A program made the position numbers and the translations under genes. Under the pieces are notes generated by a model, which did no database searches, was not told where the DNA came from, and saw nothing but the letters and a program-made list of their open reading frames with translations. Positions 46,189 to 56,248 of a DNA stretch of 64,000 nt are shown here, one piece after another (positions within the stretch are counted from its first letter, which is position 1; every line of letters starts with the position of its first letter). Origin of the DNA: Cycas panzhihuaensis (taxonomy: Eukaryota; Cycadophyta); NCBI GenBank assembly GCA_023213395.1, contig CM041465.1, positions 26,047,741-26,111,740 on the forward strand. The letters run 5' to 3'.

Positions 46189-47575
46189 CTCCTGGGATGA
46201 TTGGCTCCTCTTCTTTGGTGACTATCTCCTCCTCGGGACCTCTCTTGGCTACTAGTACCTCCTCCTCCTCCTCAGGTACTACCTCGCCAACTGCTTGGCC
46301 TACCAGGGCATCTCCTCCCCCCTCTGTTGTTATCACTATTGTCTCTACCACTACCCAAGCTTTGCCTACCACCCTCAGTCTCTGGACTAGTGTGCGGGGT
46401 GGCCTACCTCTTCCTGCAACTCTTGAGGGACTCACCTCTCCTCTTGCGGCTCTTGAAGGCCTTGCCTCACCTCCTGTGGTCCCTGATGGACCCGTCTCAT
46501 CACCTGTTGCCCTTGATGGGCCTGCCCCATCACCTCCATCACCGCCATCATAATCATCACCACCCCTAGGGCACCTCCTACTCCTCTTGCCTCGTCATCA
46601 CTATCCTACCTTACCCCTCTATATGGATCCATTGTATAGTATGCCATGGTGAGGAGGTTTAATGATGTCACCTCCACCGAGTGCTAGACATGTGCTTGGT
46701 CCTTAGTCCCTCTAAACCGAGTTTACCACCTGTGTACCATTGGAGCCTGCGTTGAGATGGGGTGTGGTCCTCCTGGTGGTGCTACCACCCCAAAATGATC
46801 GAAGAACTAGCACTGTAGTGGCGTACAATACGAGAATCCTCCTCTCCCTATCAATCTGATAGCATCTAGCTAGGCAACCATGTTCACCGATATCAGAGTG
46901 GCTTAATGTAGTCTCTCCCCAGCCTCACATTTCTTGGCTATCTCCATCCATTTGCTGGGTATATCCCTAAAGTTTTGTTTCCTGGAGATTTGGAACAAAA
47001 TACCTAATGTGATTAATTTTCTCACCCGAGGAATCTGTGACATAACCATAGTCTAAACTGGTATCCCATATCTATCCCACCTATCCTGGCCAATGAAGAA
47101 CATGGCTACCTCCCTGTGTGCAGCATCATTACTAGGCAATGTCCTTAACGATGTTGGTGCTCCTCCTACTATTTCGCCCAAGATCCTTTGAATATCTGCT
47201 GGTGTGATAGTGGCATCCCCTACATGGGGGAGGTCAAACACATGCCACCTACGATCCTAATAGGCGATGATATCTACTAAGAGATGCTGATCTGAGGCAT
47301 ATTGTGGCATCCTGATAGCCTTCAACAGTCCACAACTCCCTAATACCCCTTTGTCTCCCCAGGTCATCATCTTAATAAAACTCATCATGGCGATCCCTAT
47401 GTTTTCACAGTTGTCTACCATGATAACTGCTTGCAAAACACCCAACAATTGGTTAGAACTCCTCTACATCTGCCTGCCTATACTTAGGTTGCCTCTCTCC
47501 CCCCTTTCGAGTTGAATTTGGCACCTTTCTGGGCCTCTTTCCTTTATTTTTTCTATTTGATGCTGCTTGTCCCAT
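46189..47575 (-). pseudogene. Antisense ORF of gypsy-2, exon 1
   Basis: On the minus strand an ATG at 47575 opens a basic N-terminus (MGQAASNRKNKGKRPRKVPN). After one frameshift (about 47455) a single frame runs for about 900 bases to 46560, with stops that all fit CAA/CAG changed to TAA/TAG. It includes WHVFDLPHVGDATITPADIQ and RILGEIVGGAP (about 47165-47245), which recalls the FxLPxGExTxTLxDV pattern of plant mobile domain proteins, though weakly. Then come an acidic Gly/Asp tract, four 11-residue repeats and a Glu-rich end (about 46200-46260). Extra antisense ORFs are known from Tat elements such as Grande (gene 23). The function is unknown. Confidence 0.65.
46411..46542 (-). repeat. Tandem 33-bp repeats inside the antisense ORF
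   Basis: About four units encode 11 residues each, with the pattern GPSRATGDE, GPSGTTGGEA, PSRAARGEV, PSRVAGRG. On the plus strand the unit appears as CCT-x-CCTGTTGCCCTTGATGG-like blocks. They keep the reading frame of the antisense gene. Confidence 0.6.
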
Positions 47576-48170
47576 GTCAAACTTCACGGTACTGCAGAGT
47601 CTAACCTGGGTCCCACTGAAATTTTAGCATTTCCTTAGCATCCCTAAAGCAAACTCTATGGCACCGCGAATTTTTCCACGGGGCCACCCATACCCTCTAC
47701 ACAAGGGGGGTAATAACTAAAAAAGTCAAAATTATTTGCTCAAGTGGACCACACTAAAGTCCATTGGGACCAGGGCTACCTAATTCCTTGGTCCTCCCCC
47801 TCTCTGGGCCTAAATCAAGCTCTAAAGGGTCCCAATTCACCCTTAAGGGATAAAAAATTACTCTATAAAGCATAATAATACATTAAATTTGAGTGATGAA
47901 ATGAAGTGGGTATGGGATGATCCACTCATTGGATGCAGTCTCACTATGGCCATCTCATCGTTCCAGTCCTGCCAATTGTCTCCTCACTTTGATATAATGG
48001 TCTGATCTCTCTCTGCATGCTACCTAAGTTGGGCGATGCTCCACTGCATAAGGGAAAGGGTTCCAGATCAATCATGAGCCCGTGAAAATGAATTCCATTT
48101 TCGCCGAGTTTTTCTTAAATAGGCGGGGGCCCTGACGGGCACTTCCTCCATTTCTTCTGCCATGAAAGCC
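47576..48170. other. Spacer between antisense ORF and 3' ORF of gypsy-2
   Basis: This is the shared 5' side of two diverging ORFs, the antisense one to the left and the RNase H ORF to the right. Promoters for either could lie here, but I see no element I could defend. Confidence 0.4.
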
Positions 48171-49112
48171 CTTAAGACCACCTCTTTTCCTATGTCACCT
48201 TTGCCTTCTAGGTCCATCCCATGTTTCACCTTCGTAGCCTTCTTTTCTTTCAGCTCTTAGGTACATTTATGATGACCCCTTCAGTCTTCTATAGACTCCC
48301 CTCCATCTCAATTTTTGGACCATACCAAAACATGCCCATGTTTATACTCATTTGGCTCATTTTGCCATCCTAAACCTGTTTCTTCTACTCGTTCGAGCCT
48401 TTGGGGCTCCCAAAGGGAGAACCTCCCTTATCTAGGACCTTGCTTCATTCTTTTTAGCAACCTTTGGGACCTCAAAGGGGCTCTCTTTGCCACTGTTTCC
48501 TTCCCGTCCATTGGATTGGTCTCCTTATCCCTGGGTAGCCTCATTCTAGGACTCACCTGTCCTTCACAGTCCCAATTATAACCTTCTGAGTATTTCGTAG
48601 CCCCAGTGCTACCTTCCATACACTTCCACGCTCATTGACCCTGACGTTGCCCTTCTTTCCCCTTTGTCTCACTGAGACCCTTACTTGCCTCACTATGGAA
48701 TTAACCATCTTCATCGATGGTAGAAGTTGTGGCAACCCAGGCCCTTCCATTACCGTGTGGATCCTCCGTGACCCCTCCAGATATGACTACATGCATTCTG
48801 GGGTCTTCCTTCTTGAAGCCACCAATAATGAAGCTGAATACATAGTTGTTATTTAATACCTTATCGATGCGCTTTGCTTCCACCATGGACCTATCATCCT
48901 CCTTTGTGACTCTCAAGTCATGGTGTCTCACCTCACCTAGGTCTACCAGGTGCATTGCCCACACCTGAGAGTCCTCACTTTGACCGCTAAGTCCCTTTTA
49001 TCCCATTTCTCCTTTGTCAATATCTGACATATCCCTTAGGACTACAACACTGAGGCAGACGACCTCGTTGGTCTCATCCTCAAGCATCACCTCCCTCTCC
49101 TTAGTGGCCCCC
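48171..49112 (+). pseudogene. 3' ORF of gypsy-2 with a second, archaeal-type RNase H
   Basis: An ATG at 48171 opens a frame of about 137 codons with three stops and no domain I know. After a frame change near 48590 comes a clear RNase HI fold: LTIFIDGRSCGNPGP (first Asp, about 48698-48742), LLEATNNEAEYIVVI (Glu, about 48811-48854), IILLCDSQVMVSHL (Asp, about 48895-48936) and YNTEADDLVGL (last Asp, about 49043-49075). All four acidic positions are present, with stops at 48854, 48938, 49027 and 49036. Tat elements carry such a domain, normally between the first RNase H and INT. Here it lies 4 kb after INT, close to the 3' LTR. Confidence 0.85.
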
Positions 49113-49606
49113 CTTAAGAGACCTATCTAATCGCCTAGGTGCCCAGGTTCCAGGTCATCCTATTCTTCCATCTTGTGATCCACTTGTACCTCTAAAAGTT
49201 GGCCACTAATGAGGTTAAACTATGGTGACTACCAAGTTTGTTCTCCTTACCCTACTATTCGTATCACCCTGATACATAGTCTTTACCTTCCTTACTCTCC
49301 TATGTGTATAACATCTCGTTCATAGCATCTACTTGATCATGTTTATGATTGTCTCCTATTCTTTATTCTGCACTCATATGATGGGGGCATCCCCCCATCT
49401 ATTTACTCTGCCCATCGACTCTTAGACAATGCATAGGCAACCCCTATGTCATCCCCTCATCTCCCTGCCCACGTGTCCCACCATGACACTCATTGTCACC
49501 CTTGGCTCATATCATTGTCATATTTGTTGTATAGATGTATTGCTAACATTTTTGTTGCCATCATTCACCATCATATTACGCTTCCAAGCAGTTAGTCTCT
49601 ACTACC
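49113..49606 (+). other. Spacer before the 3' LTR of gypsy-2
   Basis: Broken continuation of the 3' ORF to about 49197 (KLATNEVKLW), then sequence without a recognised feature. Confidence 0.4.
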
Positions 49607-49616
49607 AAGGGCGCAG
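49607..49616 (+). other. Polypurine tract of gypsy-2
   Basis: AAGGGCGCAG stands directly before the 3' LTR start TGTTTCCC. It is purine-rich with two C residues. Confidence 0.55.
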
Positions 49617-52600
49617 TGTTTCCCAGCTATCAAGAATGGGCATGGGGGAGTCAACTTATGTAAGTATATATATACGTATATCCCTTACCATTATCAGTTC
49701 TAGGAAAGGTTGATTGAAGCATTACATCTACATCACACGATGATTGACTTATCGCATAACCATTATGCATCTATTACTTGACTGCATTACATCTTAGCCC
49801 TTTTCAGCCAATGACAATTTAGGAATGTGTATCCCATGGCACTCCACAACCTTCCTTTATGTCTCCACAGTGTTCCCAAGTATCACTTGGACCTTGTAGC
49901 CCAATCTTATCACCTATCGCCGCATCACCACCTCTAGCACCTCACCTAGGCTCGGTCGGCATCCTCCACTTATTTGTTGACTTTTCTTGGGACTTCTTGC
50001 CTTTAGTACCTATATATTAGTGGATTTCCTAAGCCCCACAACCCTTTCCTACCACCTAAATAGGGTGTCATGTGCCTCTAGGCCTGAGTTTCCCTCTTTT
50101 CAAGCTTCAAAGCTTCTCTCTTTTTATTCTTTTCTTATGTTCATCCTGCACTGTGATAAACTTCACAACACTGCTAAGTTTACTGTGGGGTGATTGTCAC
50201 AATTTATTTTTTAAAATCTGCCATGGCTAATTTTGCATTTATTGTAAAATTTCCATGTGGCAATGATTTATTCCTGGCCCAGGTTGAACCCTAATTGCTT
50301 GATTGATCTAGGGTTGGGTTTAAAAACCCAAAAACAACTTTATTTTACCTCTTCTTGGCTCTCTCACTCAAGTTTTTCACATAATTCTCTCTAGAAACAC
50401 CCTACAATAAGACAAGTTTTCCATTAACAACTTCTAAGCTAGCCACTAGCCCTCTACAGCTCTAGATCTATAGCAGTAGGCCTGCACCATGGCCAGTGAA
50501 GGGAAGGACACACTCTAAGTGCTTCATTAAGTGTAGATCTCCCATCTCACTCCAAGTTTCTCTCATCTTGCTACTCCTTTGGGGTTTAACCTGTAAACTC
50601 CATAGGGCTAGTCATTTTCTCTCATTCCTTAGGTAGATCTACCTCTAGTCTACCCATAACAGGTACCTCTAGACTAGTATCTCATTTCCTTTTCCTTTAA
50701 ACAACATAAAAGTCAGTTGTTAGTATTTTCTCTCTACTTTTCCACCATAAATAGGAGGCAAATCCTCCCCTTCCCTACTTGTTTCCTTTTTCCTTCTGGT
50801 TCCTTCCTAGTTTCTCTAAGGAGGCAACGAGGAAGAGTCACTCACAAGAGAGTGAAAGGAGCAAAGGCAGGGTTCTATACCCAGCAAGCCTTCTCCTTAA
50901 AGGCATACCCCTTCTCCCCTACATCTTCCTTCTTCGTGCCTCCCTTGGGTTTCTAAGAGGCTATTGGTAAGGAGGTCTCTACTGGAAGTAGCGTATGTAG
51001 CCCATTATTGCACTTGTTACTAGTCTTGCAGGCCCTACACAAGTGGGATTTCAGCCCCATATCACACCCTGCTCATCTCTTGGAGTTAGGCTTTGTTGAG
51101 GTTGAAAAAGTTATACTTTGCAACTTTTGCAACATTGGCGATAAATGCAACTTCATCCACAACTTGTTGCTTGCATTCTAAGAGCTTTGTTGTATCTGTC
51201 CCCCTTTGTCTTCTTGATACTTAGACAACATGGATCATTTCTTACTAGGAGGGTTATCCATTCTGAGACTATCCACCCTCTTTCTCCTCTTAGCCCCTTT
51301 TTTCCCTATGGTTTGCAAAATAACATAAAAGGAACTAAGAGTGGTTTTGTTCTAAAATTATTTCTTTTGGTTAAAATACCATATATCATATTATCTCATA
51401 TATTGTATTTTCTGCCCTTGGGAAAGGGAAAACATCATTCAATTACAAGTTTTTGTCTTATCACGCGTGGAGAGGAAGAAGGAAATCCTGATCCAGGTAT
51501 GCTGCTACCTTTCCAACCATTATTTCTTTTTGGGTCTTCAAGTTGCAAGATAGAATGGTAATTATTTTTGTTTTTTTTCTTTCTTGCAATACTTTCTTTC
51601 TATTTTTTATTTCCTTTTGACTTGGGGGAAGGTAAGGGAGCCCCCACCCCTCTTCGCCGGCACCATTCTGTTGTGTCGCCCGTGGTTGGGGTAGAATGAG
51701 GAAAGCAAGCATAATAAGGAAAGCTCTACTATCACCCACCTAGCTCCAGGTATGCCTTCCACTTCCCTTGATCCTCCTCTCCTTACTTCCTTCCTTTCAC
51801 CTACATATCATTTAAGGAAAGGAAAAGAAGAAGAACTAGTTTAGGCCATTTGTACTTCGCTAGTTTGCTTGCTTACTTGATAAAGTACATGTAACTAGAA
51901 TCCTACATATTTACAAACTTACTTGGTTGCATTGCTTGTTGAACTTTCATCTTTTGCATATGTCTTGTATTATATAGCTACCTTGTTATCTCTCTTTCTT
52001 TCATGTTTAAAGGATAATGAGAGCAAGGATATATGTGTGAGAGACAAATGAGTGAGAACTTTATATAGTTTATTTACTTAGCGACTTCTTGCATTTAAGG
52101 ACACATTGTTGCATGCACCACAACTCCTCTACACTACTCGACATCACAACCGACAAGCATAAACCTTGAGACATTCCTTTCATTAGTTCCTATCCCTATA
52201 ATCCGTTTAGATTTATCACCTTAAGGGAACTCCCCTTTTAGGTTGCTTTCCTTATCTTCCCTAGCCGTCTTGGGTAGACTACCTTAGCACGGTCTTTAGG
52301 TCGATACCTAACCTGTGAGCCTAGTCACCCCACTAACTCCTTATGTGTGTGTGTGTGCTGTTGTTTTCTCCTTCCTTTACCAAAACACTTCCTTCATACC
52401 CCTTTTCCTATGCGAGAAGCCATCCTCGCGCTCATCTTTTCCTCCCTCCTTCAGCCACCTAAGGATGAGAGGGCCTTTCTCTTTGGGGTTACTTGGGAAA
52501 TCGAGGATATCCCTCACATACTCATCACTCCTAATTGAGGTAGAGTTACCTCAAAGGAAGTTCACGTGCCATTTGCGGGTCTCAAACCTACATTTCAATG

Positions 52601-52720
52601 CACAAACACCCTTTGTGGGTGATTCTTTCACTTACCCCATAAGATCCTTAGCCTTGGAACCTCTTATTATTTCTTTTATCTTATCTAAGTATAGTTACCC
52701 CTCCCAGAGGTGTAATTCTA
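49617..52720 (+). repeat. 3' LTR of gypsy-2 (3.1 kb)
   Basis: It starts TGTTTCCCAG and ends GGTGTAATTCTA, followed by GTGTG. It carries about 330 bases (51178-51508) with no counterpart in the 5' LTR, and a short TG repeat (about 52344-52357) where the 5' copy has only GTATGTGT. Confidence 0.88.
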
Positions 52721-52725
52721 GTGTG

Positions 52726-53132
52726 TAAAAGAAGCCATTATTGGGTAACCTTTGCACAATTCTAAGAGAAAGTGCTAAGCCCATTTGCAGGTGTAGAATT
52801 TTTTGTAGAGATGTGACATGGATAGAAGTTATAAAAGAAGTGGACTCAGCGTGCCTTCTAGAAATGGAAATATTAAATATTGATAAGAGTGATATGAAGG
52901 AGACTTAAATAAATGAAGTTTATAGCTATGGGTTGATGCAATTATCATTGACTCCAGGTCAACATATAGTCATGACCTGAATCAAATACATTAGTGTCAT
53001 ATTTGTATTGGTTTGAAAACTTAATGAAATTATCTTTGAGAGGGGATATGTTAGATGCATATAAGACAATAGGGATAATTTTATCCTTTAGCATAAATTT
53101 TAAACTATAGACTAAATCCCCACTTTCATATT
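52726..53132 (+). other. Interior of element D, right part
   Basis: Element D resumes after gypsy-2. No protein motif was found; some frames look weakly protein-like but match nothing I know. Confidence 0.5.
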
Positions 53133-53141
53133 AAGGTGAGA
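53133..53141 (+). other. Polypurine tract of element D
   Basis: AAGGTGAGA directly precedes the 3' LTR start TGTTAGAGTGG, the expected layout. Confidence 0.7.
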
Positions 53142-53494
53142 TGTTAGAGTGGCAGTTTAAATTAACCACTTATGGTTAATTCTAGGTGGCAATTAATTAA
53201 TGTTAAGCCAAATGGTATAAATACCAAAAGTTGCAACCATTGTATAATGCACTATTTAGGGTGTTACATAAAATTCTAAGTGGCATCAATCAACCATATC
53301 AAGGAAGATATATCAATTAAGATTAGAAGAAATATAGTTAACCATTTTTTTTTATGTGTGGAATTATTTCTAAAAGGATTTTCTCATATAAACCTATGTA
53401 TAATATACCTATGCTCTTTTATATATGCTTATATATATATGATTAAGATCCTGGCTATTAAAAATGCATGATTATAATTTCATGTTTCTTTGTA
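53142..53494 (+). repeat. 3' LTR of element D
   Basis: It is homologous to 32812-33167. It has a TATA-like box TGGTATAAATACC (about 53212) and the U5 motif GTGTGGAATTATTTCTAAAAGG then TTTTCTCATATAAA. Confidence 0.75.
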
Positions 53495-53534
53495 GTAGGG
53501 AATATGTTTAAATATCAATTGTCTTCACATGTGT

Positions 53535-53615
53535 GATTGTTAGACTTTTTGGATTTGATATCATAATGCCATTTATCAAACACCTTGTAATTACCATAGG
53601 ATTGAATCACGTCAA
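53535..53615 (+). repeat. Dispersed repeat, copy 1 (other copy 62321-62402)
   Basis: TGTTAGACTTTTTGGATTTG and the following 60 bases align with 62321-62402, both in the plus orientation. The TGTTAGA start suggests the outer end of an LTR. The rest of 53495-54247 shows nothing else. Confidence 0.5.
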
Positions 53616-54247
53616 CATGGAAGAATTTGTCATTAAGATTAAAATATATTATATGATCATCATAAGAGCATAGTGTCAACAATAATGAACATCAAACATT
53701 CAATATTAAGACATAAGGTTTAATTTAATAAAATCTCAAGATGAGGAAACATCCACCATTAAAAGAATAGGATATCATTACTAAAGATATTTCATAAGTA
53801 TATAATGAGATCACATTTGGTTCTATTAGGGAAGTACTAGGTGTCTTCATGAGTTATAATGAATATGGTATACTCTTATATAGAAGTACTTCACCTCATT
53901 AATGACTAATGAGGTTACACTAATTATCCACTAACGAGATTGCGTGTGAAAACCTTAGCAACATTCAATCAAATGAGAGTTTGCATAATTTTAATGTTGC
54001 CCATACTTATCACAACTTTTAGACGGCATGTCTAATGTATAATGACTTTATCACAATAATAACACCATTAGATATTATTAAATTGCTACCATGGATTGAC
54101 CATAGATTAAATGTTACTTTCTAATACTGCCCGTTAATGTTTAATAGGTATTTTTACTGTAACATCATCAATTTATCTTTATTTTTAGGTTGCTTCATAT
54201 GTATTTCCTATTTTTACATTTTTTTTTTTTCTTAATACTAAATTTAT

Positions 54248-54614
54248 TGTTGATGTCGTAGTTAATTATTAAGCCACTTAGTTAATGTTAATGTGATTTA
54301 ATTAAGTGAAAATGTGTGAATCCAAGGTGCGACTTATTCGGAGGGTCACAACCATAATTGAGTGACACCTCTTGGGAGAGTATAAATGCTTGGAGGCCTT
54401 GTGTATTCAACATCAAAGATCATTGTATTAATTCATTATGAAATAATCAAGTGATCCATCAAGGATCCTTTTGTGGTGGGTTTTTTTTCAAAAGGGTTTT
54501 CCCACATAAATTCCTATATATTGTGCATCTGTTATCTATGTATATTTATTTGCTTGCTGTGTATGGTAAAAGATTCTATGGTTGGGAACATTTATGTATG
54601 ATTTCATATTGCCA
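54248..54614 (+). repeat. 5' LTR of element B
   Basis: It starts TGTTGATGTCG and ends near CATATTGCCA, with a TATA-like box GAGAGTATAAATGC (about 54376) and the U5 motif TGGGTTTTTTTTCAAAAGGG then TTTTCCCACATAAAT (about 54476-54513). The partner LTR is absent, so the ends are set from TG/CA and the PBS. Confidence 0.6.
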
Positions 54615-54618
54615 AATA

Positions 54619-54630
54619 TGGTATCAAAGT
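54619..54630 (+). other. Primer binding site of element B
   Basis: TGGTATCAAAGT matches the initiator tRNA-Met type TGGTATCAGAGC at 10 of 12 positions. Confidence 0.7.
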
Positions 54631-56248
54631 TGTAGGGTCCTACACAACTAAAGCTTGACATTGAGTGGAGTGGTGTGATTATTGATTGACAGGTAACACT
54701 GTCTAACCCAAGACGAATCTTGAGGGTCCATAAACCCCAATAATGTGTAGAATTAAGTACAGTGTATTAGTGGTGGTTGAAGCAGTGAAGATCACTATTC
54801 AATGGAGAATAAGGGTTCTTGGGAGTTGATATTCAAGCGTGAAGACCATGTTTGTGGTTGTAGTTGGCTCGTTGGGGGTTATCCGAAGCCAGTTGAATAT
54901 TATTGCAATAATTCAAGCTAGCAGAGCACACATTGATGGCGACTCAGAGACTATAAAGACAACCAACCTTGTATATAAGTAAGTCGATCATTTTTTCACC
55001 CAAAACACTATAAAATTCAAAAAAGGGGAAGTTTTTCTTCTGGTGTTACCTTCATTCAGTCTATATAAGGGAGAGATTGGAGCCTTCTTGAGTCATTTTT
55101 AGCCCTCTATACTGAGATTTGATGAAGCACATAGCAATATAAAGCATTATCCACTGTATTTTTGAGTTGTAGTGCTTTTACAAGTGGGAGTATGACCTCT
55201 TATCTCCACTAGATACACCTTGTTGAGCCTACATCTATGTGTTGAGATAGTTGGGCTATTTGTATGCTATTTTGGAGACTTGTATACTTTAAATAAGCAC
55301 TGTATAGTTGTTTTGAGGTTGTCTAATAGTGTAGTGTGTTGGTTGGGTGTGATTTGGAGGTATTTGGGTGGAGCTGGGACTATTTACCTATTGTATTTAA
55401 GTCTTTTTGCCTCACTAAAGACTGGTTAGCATTTATTAGTATTGGCTGAGTGTGGTCTAGAGGCTGTTGGGCAAAGTTGGGATTGTTTACCTACTGTTTT
55501 CAAGTCTTTTTCCCTCTCTAAAGACTATTTGGGCATGTTTTGGAGGTGGTTGGATAACATTCAGGCTACTTACCAGTCGTACATAGTGGGTGTAGGCCTC
55601 TATCTTCGTGCGCTAGTCTGTGTAGTGTACACGGGCCAGTTTAGTATTGTGGCAATCGCATGCACGGTAAGGTGACTTTTCATTTCACTTTTGAATGATT
55701 TTTACTAAGGTTTAATACTTAGTAAATCATAATCTCATTTATGCCTTTCATTTTAATCATATGGGTTAAGTGATAAGGTGTGATGTATTTGAAAAGTCAT
55801 AACTTTAAGAATATACCTTTTGGTATATTCTCCTTAATAATAAAATATAAAAAAGAAGACCCTTAGACCTTTGATACATTATATTTTACTTATTGTGAGT
55901 ATATTTGGAGTATTCTTAGTCTATTTTGAGTGCGGATCGAGGAGATCTTTTGTGATTTAGGCTTGGAGACCATGCACTATAGCCATGTGGAGTTATCCTT
56001 TGTTCTTGGAGCATTGTTTTGAGTGCCTTAAGGGTCATTTTTGACACCTTTTTAGGGGTATTTTAAGGTCGTTTGTTGATGGTTGATGAGGCATAAATAG
56101 TTGGTGGCTCACTTAACATGGGTATAGTCAGTGTTGGGTGCCCTTGGAAGCATGCTTGTGAGCTAGAGGAGGAAACAAGGGTGTAATTTTATCTTGCAGA
56201 CATTTATTTTTGTATTGATTATTTCGTATTGTAGCCCATTTCTCGAAG
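54631..56248 (+). other. Leader of element B
   Basis: 1.6 kb, long for a Copia leader. It holds two imperfect copies of a unit of about 100 bases (about 55338-55432 and 55440-55530; shared parts TTACCTA-TGT and AAGTCTTTTT and CTCTAAAGACT). Small ORFs in it are carried by this repeat and resemble nothing. Confidence 0.5.

Larger units (their letters stand above)
35062..52720 (+). mobile_element. Gypsy-2: very large Ty3/gypsy (Tat-like) retrotransposon, 17.7 kb
   Basis: Long LTRs (35062-37862, 49617-52720) are flanked by GCGTG and GTGTG, a five-base duplication with one C-to-T change. The interior holds gag, PR, RT, RNase H and INT in gypsy order, then about 4.8 kb with an antisense ORF and a second RNase H. 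Great size, extra ORFs, antisense ORFs and a second RNase H of archaeal type are marks of the plant Tat lineage. In 60 aligned LTR bases (35281-35340 and its partner) I count 11 differences, 10 of them transitions. The interior is visibly richer in G+C than its surroundings. The element is inserted in element D. Confidence 0.9.
32812..53494 (+). mobile_element. Element D: 3 kb non-coding LTR element split by gypsy-2
   Basis: LTRs at 32812-33167 and 53142-53494 share sequence in order, including a CTTATGGTTAAT block, the TATAAATACCAA box and a TATATATATGATNAAGATCCT block near the end. A PBS follows the left one and a PPT precedes the right one, so the orientation is plus. Without gypsy-2 (35062-52720 and one duplication copy) the element is about 3.0 kb. 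No gag or pol was found in 33180-35061 or 52726-53132, so it is probably non-autonomous. A clear outer target duplication is not visible (ACAAG against GTAGG). Confidence 0.72.

Noticed and set aside
46164-46569. Plus-strand open frames of 129 and 80 codons, Ser/Pro/Leu-rich
   Set aside because: They are shadows of the repeat-rich part of the antisense ORF; on the minus strand the same bases give a consistent repeat protein and an intron.
32812-54614. Idea that the LTRs of elements D and B are the same family
   Set aside because: They share only the U5 motif and the TATA-box position; the remaining sequence does not align.
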